Of a DNA stretch of 64,000 nt, positions 1-10,737 are shown piece by piece (the stretch's first letter is position 1; the number at the start of each line of letters is the position of its first letter). Origin of the DNA: Pegea sp. RAD2-039 (taxonomy: Eukaryota > Chordata > Thaliacea > Salpida > Salpidae). The DNA lies in the NCBI GenBank assembly GCA_034620365.1, contig JAQGEQ010000201.1:248001-312000 (forward strand), in the 5' to 3' direction. Both the position numbers and the translations under genes were made by a program. The notes below the pieces were generated by a model. It was not told the DNA's origin. It saw nothing but the letters and a program-made list of their open reading frames with translations, and searched no databases.

Positions 1-1165
1 AAAATTGAAAAATCAAAAAAAAATTTAAAATAATTATAATTAGAAAAATCATTTAGACTTTGCTCAAAACTATCAAATCTGATTCTCATTTTGTAAGCAA
101 TTAGGTTATAAATAGTTGAAAAAAATGATTAATCTGAGATAAGAGTTAAAACAAAAATAGATAAACACTTCATAAGATAAGAATTGACAGCTTAAAAAAT
201 CTTAATTGAAATTCCTGTCATAGATAAATCTCTTCTAAATCAAGTCTTCACAAACTCAATAGATGAAATTATTTAATTTTACATTCTGTAAACTGTTCAT
301 TGTGAAATACAAAAATAGCAACATAAACAGTTAAAACAATAAGTTATGAAATAAAGAAATCAAAATTTACTTTCTAGGAAATATCTAATAAGAACTATTT
401 TCTATGGTAGAGATTATTTATAAGAAATATAAAATAAAATTACTGAAAATTTGATTATAAACTATTGAATAATTTTATGATAATGGCTGAACATATTACA
501 TTAAATAATAATAGAATCTAAAATCCAGGCAAAAAATTGTTAAACTTAAAATCAAATGTGAAAATTTAATAAAAACAATTTTTTTAAACAAACAAAGCTT
601 GGAAAGTTTGTTGATAAATAGGTTCAAAAATTTTAAAAATAGTTTTTTTAGTATAAAAAGTTTTAAAACAATAAAATTGTAATTTCAAAAATAAACTGAT
701 GATAAATTGTTTCTTATTATTTATGGAACAAAATAACAACTCACTAACTATTTATCACTAACTACAAATGTGTATAACTCAAACACAACATAACATGACT
801 ATAGAAAAATAAAAATAAGTTCAATCCAAGGTTTAACAGGAAAACTCATAACAAAGAAAGCATAAAAATAATACACTTAATAATACAAACAATTAGAAAA
901 ATATTCAAATAGATACTTTCATAATTCAAAGAAAAATAATTTGAAAAATTTAAAGTTTGACAAGAGAATTTTTTTGAACAAAATGTTTACTCATATTTAA
1001 CTTTCTTGAAAAACAAACTTCAAAAAATATTTAAACTGTTAATAAATAAATAAACTATTACAATAAACCAATACTCAGGCTATTGTCAGAAACTTTAAAA
1101 CTTCAAAATTTATAAAAAGCTTTTTTTCTTCCTTTTTATTAGTTTATGACATTTTCTTTAAATTT
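1..1165. other. AT-rich intergenic sequence
   Basis: Homopolymer-rich A/T sequence with no open frame of note, no recognisable repeat and no TGACGTCA palindrome. I see nothing to annotate. Confidence 0.7.
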
Positions 1166-1169
1166 ATTA

Positions 1170-2808
1170 GTAAGGGGATTACCCTTTTTAGTAGAACTTA
1201 AATTATAGGTGAGGAAAAAATCCACAAATTTGGAAGATAGCTATTATTACTCTAATTCATAAAAAGAGTCCCATAAACACCGCACTTAACTGCAGACCAG
1301 TTTTGCTGACTTCAGTTATGTGCAGAACTCAAAAACATATCATTCACAATCATTTGACCAGTCATTTGATGGAGCACCATCTAATATCTGATGTCCAGCA
1401 TGGCTTTGTGAAACGGAGATCTTCCCTGACTCAACATTTCACTTTTCTTGTGAGCTTACAGCCCATTATGAAAGTAATACTCCTGGTGAAATTATATATT
1501 TCGATTTTCCTAAAGCGTTTGATTCTGTCCCACACAACAAGCTCGTTACTGTATTAAAAAACATAGAAATCAACAGCTTTATCTTACAGTGGATTGAAGA
1601 TTACTTATCAGGTAGAATCCAACAAACTCGTGTTGAAAGATCTTTATCTACTCCTAATCAAATCATTAGTGGTGTTCCTCAGGGTTCCATTCTGGGTCTC
1701 CTTCTCTTTTTTTAATTTTCATCGAAGACCTCATCAAAAGATTAGTAGTAGTAGATGATGTCAGAGTGTTTGTGTATGCAGATGAAATCAAGCTATTATC
1801 TTGTAATCCTTCAAAACTTCAAACTGCACTACACACTGTAGAAAACTGGTCTATGAACTGGCAACTCAGAATCCAGCCCACAAAGTCTGAACTTATAACT
1901 TTTTCTCGTAAACCAGCTGCAAATTCCTTGAACCAATATTCCATCAATGGATTTATTATTCAACGAATATCTTCGGTCCTAGACCTTGGCATTGCCCTAT
2001 CATCTGACTTTAAATGGCACAATTATGTTTACAAAATCGTTGGAAAATCAATCAACCTTGTCTTCCTTATTATAAATACCTTTAATTCTAAGGACCCATG
2101 CTTTTTTATCAATCTTTTCAAATTGTATGTACGTCCAATTCTTAAATACAGTGTCAGTGCATGGATGCCATATCAAGTTAGTGATATCAAAAAAATCGAG
2201 TCTGTTCAAGCAACATATACGAGATTGGTATGGAGGAAACCTAATAATAAATACGATAGTTATAAACATCGTCTTAGCTTCTTAAATTTAGATATTTAGG
2301 AAATTCGACGAGTTAATTACGACTTAATTCTTATTTTTAAAATTATCCACAATTTAATTGACATTCAGTTTGATGACTTTTTTTCCATCAGTCCTTCCCT
2401 CAAGTTATATCAACTCAGACGACACACATTACATCTTAATAAGCCCATACCACCTGGTACATTAATCAGAGCGAATTTTTCTCATTCTGCACAATTAGCA
2501 CTTGGAACCAGCTGTCATCAGGCATCGTCATGTCATAATCAGAAGTCAAGCAGAAGTTGAACCGTTATAATATTGCCAACATTGTCATTTCTAAACTGTG
2601 ATTTTTTCCTTTTCTTAATATTACTATAATTAGATGTAATTGTTCACTGTTTTATGCTTTGAGGACTACCGAAATGCCATGTATTACATCTTTTTCTTTC
2701 TGTATTTCTAACTTAATAGACGTTATTTGAGAGAATGTGTGTTAGCGAGACGTGCTCTCTTCAGGTAGCGTCCTTGGTATTTATTGTAATAAATAGATAT
2801 ATTTTTAA
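1170..2808 (+). mobile_element. 5'-truncated CR1/Jockey-type LINE, reverse transcriptase fragment (copy A)
   Basis: This is the 3' half of a non-LTR retrotransposon. Broken frames encode reverse transcriptase blocks: a motif around F-P-K-A-F-D-S-V-P-H-N-K (near 1500-1545), S-G-V-P-Q-G-S (near 1670-1690) and V-Y-A-D-E (near 1770). The last box is normally [FY]-A-D-D, so the second catalytic Asp is replaced by Glu. Frameshifts separate the frame at 1303-1557 from the one at 1766-2299, so the copy is dead. The 3' end is followed by a short tail with the unit TGTAATAAATAGATA near 2786-2803. The same element, in opposite orientation and longer, lies at 17610-21035. Clade placement is from motif style only. 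Confidence 0.85.
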
Positions 2809-4050
2809 ATTGCTTAAACATCCATCATTGATTTAATTTTTGAATTAACATCATTCAAAAATGATGAAAGAAAAAGTTTATACAAAATAAAATTCATACG
2901 GCTCTAATTCACGCAGTCTGGTTCATTAAAATAAAAAAACAGACACAAGAAAAACCGTAGAGGTGAAAAAATGCAGATAATAATCTAAAAAAATGTTAAA
3001 ATAACAAACAACAAGTATTATAAATTCCAACTTATTAAAAAGATCCTTTATGAGACAGGAATTTAAAACCGACGTAAAAAGAGACATAAAAATCCGAAGA
3101 AAACATTGTTTCACCTATTTAAAGAGATTCAAATACAACTTTTCTATAAAATGTAGTAGTTAAAGAGATTACTTTTTCAGACTAACAAAGTTATATGATT
3201 TATGATAAATTTAATTATGATAAATAAAGTACCTTTCATGTCAAATAAAGCTAGTTTACTAAAAAGAGTTTTAACCTTCTATTTAATAAACACTTTTAAA
3301 ATAACTCAATAGAAATAGAAAAGCATAATAACTAAAGTAAAGTACATACTTTCTATTCTTTATTGAAATACTGAAAAGTTTACATTTTAAAAATAATTTT
3401 AAGCATTTTTGTTTTTAAACTTTATCTTTGTCATGAAATTAAACAAAATTTAATAATTTAATATTTACTCAATTATAGATGACATAAACTGCCGGGTGCT
3501 TAATTCTAAAAGCTCAAAATATCTTCTTTAAATATATTTGACGGTTGCGAATTGTTAATTATTTATCTGTTTGTAACTACACCTTAATAGAAAGTATGAC
3601 AATTATTTTTTGACTACCTTCAAGACGTTTTGAAAGTTTTTTAATCATTTAATTTTTAATTTAGAAATTAGTATTCAGTTATTTCAAAGTTGAACGATTT
3701 TAAAATTATTGAAATATAATTTATTTACAGTTAATATTTGATTTGAATGTTTACTAAATTTTCACTTTAAACCGTTTTTTATATTTAAATGGTTTACAGT
3801 TTAAAGAAACAAAAACTATTTGAAAAAATTATAAATTTATTTACAAAAAAATCAATTTTTACAAAAGGTTAAATTCATTTTATTAGAAATCCATAGTTTA
3901 TAGATTTTCAATGAAAATAAAATGAAAGTTTACATATACAAAGTATAAAAAGAAAAATAAATTTTTACCAATGTATTTGTCATTAGAAAAATTGTATATT
4001 AACGTTAAAGATTAATTCAAAATTTTATTAAAGGCAAAGAAAAAGAAAAG
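2809..4050. other. AT-rich flank upstream of the sulfotransferase-like gene
   Basis: Long A/T runs and short low-complexity frames only. It presumably holds the promoter and 5' UTR of the gene starting at 4051, but no promoter motif stands out. Confidence 0.6.
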
Positions 4051-5448
4051 ATGAAAGTCATTTATGCGGGATTCCCTAAAACAGGAACTAAAACTATGAA
4101 CGCCGTACTGACTGAATTAGGATTCAATTGTTTTGACTACATTGAAAATTTTGAACATCTTCGAAATGATTGGTCAAAAATACTGGAAGAAGGAGGAACA
4201 CCTGAAGACTTCAAAAGGATGTTTAAAGATGTCGATGCTGTGATGGATATTCCTTGCTGCTTCTTTTGGGAGGAGATTTTAGAAGCCTTCCCTAACGTCA
4301 AGGTTTCTTAAAAGTTATCTTTTTTAAGTTTAACTTTTTTAAACCAAATTTATGATTTTATAACAAATTTTATTCATTCTTTTTTTTTATTTCATTTTTC
4401 ATAAAATCTAAATTATTTGTAAAAAAGTTTTTTTTTCAATGTTTAATTTGTAAACTTCTTGAAAGTGATTAAAATATAAGCAGAAGGAATTTGAAAGATT
4501 GAATTTACTTTTAATTCAAATTCTAATAAAAAACAAAAAAATCCATTTGAGTCGATTGACTTTCCAAATTCAAATCTAAATTCGAGATAATTTTATGAGA
4601 AAAGTTGTTGATGATAGGAAAAGATTGGAAGTATTTGATTTGTTTGATCATGTGAAGGTTTAGTTAGTTCATTTAAGAAATTAAATATGGGTTCCTCCAA
4701 TCTTCTGTTTAGTCGCCTGTTGCTCCAGTAATCGCACCCAAGAGCTACTTTTCAGAAAACTTCTAAAGTTGAAAAATTTGATTCATTTTCATCTCTAATT
4801 ATCTTCAGATTATCTTCAGTCAGAGAGAATCTGAAGACATTTGGTGGAAGAGCATGAAGAAGCAAATCCAATCCACTGATTCTCTGATCTTTAAGATGAT
4901 GAAGATTTTCTCACCAACTTTCAGGGAAGCAGATCTTTGGGGCTCTTCTATTTGTGAAGTAATCTTCACCTGCTCTTTTGATTTTCATGATCTAATCTTT
5001 AGGTCGAGTGATCTTCAAAGATGATATTTTCATCCCAATCTTTGCGACGAAGACTTTTAATGAAAGCTCTTTCAAAAGAGCTTATCGAAATCACAACAAC
5101 TACTTTCTGAAGGTTTTTTCTGAATGATAGATCTGCAAATATGCAAATGAGTTTGATTTTCAGAAGGCCCCTTCAAGGAATTTCTTGATAGTTGACTTTT
5201 CGAAAGGTTGGGGACCAATTTGCGAGTTTTTAGGGGTCCCAGTACCCCAGAAACCATTTCCTCATTTGAATAAAAACGCAAGTTTACACAAAGATCTGAT
5301 GAAAACGCATCCTGTCTTGCTCCAGATGCAGAGAGAGATGAAAATCTCGATGTCTTTGGTCTCAATTCTTCTTGCATTCGGTGTTTTCAAATTTATGACG
5401 AAAAAATCTGTTTTCAGCTTCAATTATCTTCCCACTTTCTTCCGCTAA
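4051..5448 (+). CDS. Sulfotransferase-family P-loop protein with C-terminal membrane anchor
   Basis: Four exons are inferred: 4051-4302, 4809-4953, 5003-5112 and 5164-5448, giving about 263 residues with all phases closing. The N terminus has the PAPS-binding P-loop of the Sulfotransfer_4-type family (G-F-P-K-T-G-T-K-T, residues 7-15). The middle has the family's S-Q-R-E-S-E-D-I-W-W block, where the R-[DE]-x(3)-W stretch follows the second strand. The fourth exon has the family's G-W-G-P-I-C-E-F-L-G-V-P-V-P segment. A hydrophobic stretch of about 17 residues close to the C terminus suggests a tail anchor, probably placing the catalytic domain on a membrane surface. The real substrate is unknown; proteins of this family are often annotated without one. 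The exon 2 donor is ambiguous between 4953 and 4958, but only 4953 gives a compatible phase. A polyadenylation signal AATAAA lies at 5545-5550. Confidence 0.85.
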
Positions 5449-5924
5449 AAAACCTAAACATTTTGAAAACAATTTTTCGAAAAAATTTTAATTTTTTTTC
5501 AAATCTTTTTTAATAATTCGCTATAAATCTACGAAAAATCCTTGAATAAAAGAATATCTCTTCAAGACTTCCTCGAAAACCTTCTCAAGTCTTCAAGTGA
5601 AGACTTATTGTTTGAAAGAGCTTTTAGATAATCTTTCAATTTTTATTTTTAATCTTTTTTTTAACTCATCAATCTTTTAAATAATTTTTTTAATGTTGGA
5701 AAGCTTTAGAAGAAAAATTGAATACAATTATTTGTGATTGGTTATTCAAATGACTAGTTAAAAAAAAAACTAAAAATTTGAAAAGATTTTAATTCAAACT
5801 TGACCAGCAGGTTTAGCGCAATACTATCTGGAAAAGACCTGATTTCATCCAGTTTAACAGAAATCAAAAAAGTCAGATGAAATAAAATATTTAGAAAAAT
5901 TCGAAAATCACATTTGTTAAATAT
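5449..5924. other. 3' flank of the sulfotransferase-like gene
   Basis: AT-rich sequence with a candidate AATAAA signal at 5545. It contains several overlapping purine/pyrimidine runs around TCTTCAAG but no coding potential that I can support. Confidence 0.5.
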
Positions 5925-6293
5925 AGTATGGCCTGCTTCGACCATGTTGTGAGCCGGGTCAGAAGTTATGGAGATCCAGTAGTTGCCCATGCAGTAAGAT
6001 TCCACTCTCCACACCAGCTTGTTTATGCGGCGGAACAGGCAGACTGATGCAGCTACACCCAGCTGGCGTCGAAGGAGCTGCCAAAACGACACTGAGTACA
6101 GTGAGGTTCTAACTCCGGCTTTAAATTCGAAATTTTGATTTTCTTAGAAGTGTTGTTATTTTATTAGACTCACAGTTTCTACCGGAGATTTTTATACGAA
6201 CTTTTCCTTGTCACTAATATGTGTCCACCTGGACTCGAACCCGGGAACTTCATGCGTTTTAGGAGAATGTGATGACCGATTCACTACGGAGAC
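5925..6293 (-). repeat. tRNA-Val-derived SINE (probable)
   Basis: Read on the minus strand, 6293 to 6221 is 73 nt long and closely resembles animal tRNA-Val: it starts GTCTCCGTAGTG, has an A-box-like D arm that still pairs (GTGA/TCAC), and carries a B box GGTTCGAGTCC. The anticodon stem is largely unpaired, the acceptor and T stems each have a mismatch, and the anticodon position reads AAA-like rather than AAC. It is therefore not a working tRNA. It is followed downstream (minus strand) by about 300 bp of GC-richer body ending near 5925, the arrangement of a tRNA-headed SINE. No second copy was seen in the window, so repetitiveness is inferred. An isolated tRNA pseudogene is the alternative. 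Confidence 0.5.
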
Positions 6294-6480
6294 TGAAAAT
6301 AAATAGACAACAATAGAAAATTGAAGCTTTTATAATCTAAACAGGAACTAAAAAAGCTTTTAAGATTTTTTCCTTTTATTTGGTGTTGATTTTTCTTCTC
6401 TATCCTTTAGTTGTTCGCGGAGTAGAAAGCGTCAGAAAAAGCGATCTGCTGCTTTATCTTCCCAAATACCCAACAGCCCA
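6294..6480. other. Short unassigned spacer
   Basis: Sequence between the tRNA-like repeat and the decayed LINE. No feature recognised. Confidence 0.5.
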
Positions 6481-8110
6481 TAAAGCAGACACAGAACAAT
6501 AAGACTACATACAGCAAATGAAAAGGTCTCAAGTACCACGGCTCAACATAAGGTAAATAAAAGCTTAAAATAAAAATAATGGTAAAAATGGTGGCTTAAA
6601 TTCAAGCAAAATTAATCAAATCACAACTTTTCAACATAACTTCAAAGGATGCTGACTCAAGTCTTTAATGATCTGGAAATTGTATCGCCTCTGAGGACTT
6701 TTACAAAAGTTGGGATAAAAAACTGAATTAAAAGCTTTGGGTATGTTTGTATAGATGATATTAGTTGTTAGTTTATTTGCTGAGGAGTATAGCCATTGGC
6801 TGAGACAGAATAACAGCTGATCACTAGAAGATCTTTGAAGAAAGAACCTAAATCGATATTTAAAGAGTAAGTTGCTGTAAGGAATCATTTCGAAGATTCG
6901 TCAAAAAAACACTGGTGAGAAAATTAACTTAATAGTTTATTGAATCTCCTTTTTTTATAAATTCGGGTAATGATGGAAGTTTTCCGTTGAGAAGGTGACT
7001 GAAGAACAACTGGAAGATAAGGAAACTTGAAAACGTGCATTACAGGTCAACTATAGGATGGATAGAGTGTTTGTGGACGGCAGGGAAAATGCGAAGATCA
7101 GTGATAAAAAATCATCTACACGATTAGATTGTGTAATTATGAGCTGCTGTTATAAGCTTTACTTTCCCTATAATTCAATTTACCATTTCTTACATTTAAG
7201 CTTGTATTTCGATCTATACGTATTTTGAACTTTAGATTTTTTGTATAAGAATTGTGTTGAATTGAAACTTTAATAAGATTGAGAGAGTCTTTAGTAAGTC
7301 AGACATTTGAGTTTGATTTGTTTAAATTTGAATAAAGATCTCACAGAAACATTTGCTTCATTATTCAGTATTTCCAGTTAAAGCACGATAAATAGCGTTG
7401 ATATTTTCAAAGATGACCTCAGAAGCTAGGGTAGGTCATCTCACCGTAAGAAGCATTTATAGATAGATTAAATTGAGCTAAAAAGGGCATAACTGTGAAT
7501 TAGTTGGGAGAATTGACAGAATAGAATATAAATTTCCTCAGAGAATATAAAAGTCCTCAGATGTTACCAAATAAACGATCAGAAATGACTTTTCGGATGA
7601 ATGTGGATATGGATACATAGATTCAGGTAATCTGTAGTTGTAAATTCAGAAAAGTATCATTGGTAGAACTATCTAAGCATAGAAGAATAGTTCAATGTAT
7701 GATAAGAAGATTAAAATCTGCAAACAATCAAAAAGCTCAGAAACAATCAATCATGGTATTACTTTGAGTGTTGCAGATTTCAGAATACTTTGATGTTCTT
7801 TGAAACGTTTAACAGAATCTAATTTTAGATTTCAAGTTAAAAAGATTGAAACAAATAACTTGAAAATCATTTTTATAAAATGGGAAATAAACTAAATTTT
7901 TTTGAGCCTGTTGAAATTTTAAGTCATCTCTAAACCCCACTTCCTCTGCTACCAATGTGATCATGTCTAATGATATCATAGCCAATAGGCAGACCTCGGC
8001 TTTTAACATCTAATCAGATATTCAGGACTCAGTTAGGAACAACAGGTCGGTTTGGTTGAAGTCAGCTTATCTTACTTGCCACAGATCTGACGTTGCAAAA
8101 ATTAATTGAC
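6480..8110 (-). mobile_element. Decayed LINE with endonuclease and reverse transcriptase remnants (copy 1)
   Basis: On the minus strand the region reads endonuclease first and reverse transcriptase later. Near 8010-7920 a frame gives the endonuclease-like Y-D-I-I-R-H-D-x(3)-S-R-G-S-G. Near 6830-6700 a frame gives S-S-S-D-Q-L-L and then I-P-K-A-F-N-S-V, a decayed version of the usual F-S-K-A-F-D-S-V block. Many stops and frameshifts separate the pieces. The segment 6690-8110 can be aligned by eye, in the same orientation, with 14395-15440, so these are two dispersed copies of one family. Expression is not expected. Confidence 0.6.
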
Positions 8111-8289
8111 AAATAGTGCAAAGTAAGTGAACTTACAGTATTGATAGTATCAATACCACAGAAGCTAGGGGTTAAGGTTTTATGACCGAACCAGATATGA
8201 TGATAATAGCAGTTTTATTACCACTCTTGCTCAACTGGGCAACTTCCTGTTTTTACTTAATTCGTTAACTAGTTGTGGTTTATTTGAAA

Positions 8290-8420
8290 TGTACAACAGT
8301 AAAGTATTTTGCCGCCGACGTAAATGTGTTAAACTTCATTATCGTAAAGGCAGTTGTAATAAATTTATCATTGTTGTTAACCGTCTTATTAATTTTAATA
8401 AAGCTCTATATAAAGAGTCA
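8290..8420 (+). mobile_element. 5'-end fragment of the CR1/Jockey-type LINE
   Basis: A GC-rich block containing GTATTTTGCCGCCGACGT recurs inverted at the right end (20990-21030) of the LINE at 17610-21035. The flanks match for about 60-70 bp, including GTGTTAAAC and TTATCGTA. At the second locus this block marks the 5' end of the element, so the piece here is probably an orphan 5' segment. Confidence 0.55.
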
Positions 8421-9898
8421 TTACACTAGTCTTTTGTAAAGTTCTCACTGCTTTTTGGTTCGGTCATAACTGTTTGGTTGATTTTGAAAGTTGTTCTGTT
8501 ATTAAAAGATATTGAAGCAATTTTATAAAATCCCTTTAACATCATATTTCGTAGGAGTAAATTTGCCCTCCACCGACTTTAGGAAAGTTTAAAAATCTTG
8601 CTTTATATTGAGAGCTGTTTGTGGAATTATTTATCAGTTCCAGACCTGGGAATGTTGCAGATGAGTATTTTGAAAGATTTAGAGTTTATAACAGAAATTT
8701 CAGCTTGCAAGTACAGAAGATATGAAGACAGGTTGTTCTTTATTAAAAAAAATAATTCTGAGCTTGCAATTCGCTTATCAGCTTTTTCTTTTACAAATTG
8801 ATCTTTTAAATAATGTTTTATTCTCAGTAAACTACATCAGAGCTTGGCAAATGACGATCACTTCAACTTAAATTACCTTCACATTGGTTAGAAATGTTAT
8901 GTTTAGTTTTGGACTTGCTTAAACTGAAGCAAATGTCAAAGGAATCTGAAATTTATTTGACATAACACTTTGCTCCCAGCTCAAGAACCTTATGGTTTTC
9001 GTCACCAAATCAAACTTAGCATTCAGCACAGGTGATAGCACTAGAAATAAAATGATTAAAAAATATAAAGACGTTAGTAAACCTAAATCAAATAGAATAC
9101 GGGAACATGTTACTTATTATATATTATTCATTTATAACGTGAGTTATTAAATACCTTAACAATTATTCTTTATAAAATATTTTGAAAGTAAACTCAGTAT
9201 TTCATAACTTATTTTGAAAAGTGATTAATAAGTTTTGCAAATAAAAGTTCTGTAATTTTGCTATTTAAGAAATATTTTCAAAGTTTTTTTCTAAAAATGT
9301 TTTTATCAGGAAAAACAAAATGAACTATTAACTTGTAATTTTTTTGAAATTAAAGCGTTTATAATCTTTTTATTTTAGATTTTGAATTTATTAAAAACTG
9401 CAAGAAACGAACATAGTTTAAAAAGATAATTTCTATAAAAAAATTTCTGGTTGCACTTGACACAGCTAAATCTCAATTATACACTGAAGTATATCCTAAC
9501 TGAAAACATTTTTCAAAAGAATCATATTTTATTTGACAAGTAGAAAATATTTCCTTTCAATAAGTAGCAAGTTGTTCATATAAATATTTGAATATCAATG
9601 ATAAATTATAATTACAAATTATAATAAATCATCCTTTAACATAAGAATGGCATTTGGTAGCAAATATTTGTTCTTATTTTTAACTTATAGCTGAATATAC
9701 ATCAAAATATTATTCAAATATCATACATAAATTAACTTTTCCAAGTTTACTCAACAAGTTTTCAAGAATATTCTTTTAATATTATTTTAAAATGATGTTG
9801 AGAAAAATATAAAACCCCATTCTTTTAATTTTGATTGTAACAAAAGCTTTACAAAAAAGAAAAAGATTAGAGATTTTTAGGTCAAAACATCGAATGAA
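8421..9898. other. AT-rich sequence without a recognised gene
   Basis: Only short open frames (for example 8598-8801) with no similarity I recognise. No palindrome cluster and no tandem repeat. Confidence 0.5.
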
Positions 9899-10116
9899 AA
9901 ATGGTATGTTTAAGTGATGAATCAACAAATATTACTAAAACATCTTATAAGGTGAGGGATGTTCTTGCTCAAATTACGAAACTATGCTTGGATGGAGGAA
10001 TTATTAGACTAACTATTATCATGTTTGTAAGAAAACGTTGTGTCAGCAGAATTAAACAACTTAAAATAAGTAATGAAACGGTAACGCAACATATTAAAGA
10101 TTTATCTGAAGACTAA
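9899..10116 (+). pseudogene. hAT-type transposase-like fragment (tentative)
   Basis: A 71-codon frame contains two short blocks reminiscent of domesticated or decayed hAT transposases. One is S-D-E-S-T-N-I-T near the start, like the L-D-E-S-T-D-I block. The other is K-I-S-N-E-T-V-T-x(2)-I-K-D-L-S-E-D at the end, like the S-N-N-T-V-x-R-R-I-x-D-M-S-E-D block of ZBED/FAM200-type proteins. The two blocks are much closer together than in an intact transposase, so if the call is right an internal segment is missing. Their order is also unusual. Confidence is low. Confidence 0.35.
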
Positions 10117-10737
10117 AATGAGCAGCCTCTTCTAAAGTTAAAATCTCTGTTCTACTACTCAGTGGCTCTTGATTCTTCTAAGAACTTAACAGATTTCGAT
10201 TAATTTGGTGTTTTTTATAAAAAGATTTATAATAATAATAATCAACAAGTTATTTTATACAAAGTAAACAAGTTTTATTACAAAACACTTGAAGGTTGGT
10301 TAATCTCAAAGAAATAGTTTATTAAATAAATAAATTGTTGAAAAGTGTTGGTGTTCGGTCAATTATTATTTTCTATTTTGTTTGTACAAACTGTTTAAGA
10401 TTAAAAGAATTGAAATTTGGCAAATAAATGTTGATCCAAACATATTTTTGAAAATTTCAATTCTTATGAATTTATTAGAAACAACAATCCTTACTTTTAA
10501 GTTCAGAAAAAAATAATTTCTTAAATTAACTGAAAGATTTGAAAAACGTCGGATTAGAAGGCAGAGTAGATAAAGAGGATAAAACCTCATTTTATAAACG
10601 TTTTAGTTAACACTTTCTTTTAATAATGAAAGTAGAGAGACCCAGAAATAATCATCATCAACATCACAGTAATAAAAACGATCAGAAATAGATATACCCG
10701 TCAAAGGTCATTAAATAACCAAGTTGATAACACTTAG
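10117..10737. other. 3' flank of the SUV39H-like gene
   Basis: AT-rich sequence downstream (minus strand) of the stop codon at 10738. Minus-strand AATAAA signals (plus TTTATT) occur at 10471-10476, 10318-10323 and 10274-10279. The 74-codon minus frame at 10366-10590 looks like chance. Confidence 0.5.

Noticed and set aside
6221..6293. Functional tRNA-Val gene (minus strand)
   Set aside because: The anticodon stem is largely unpaired and the acceptor and T stems each contain a mismatch.
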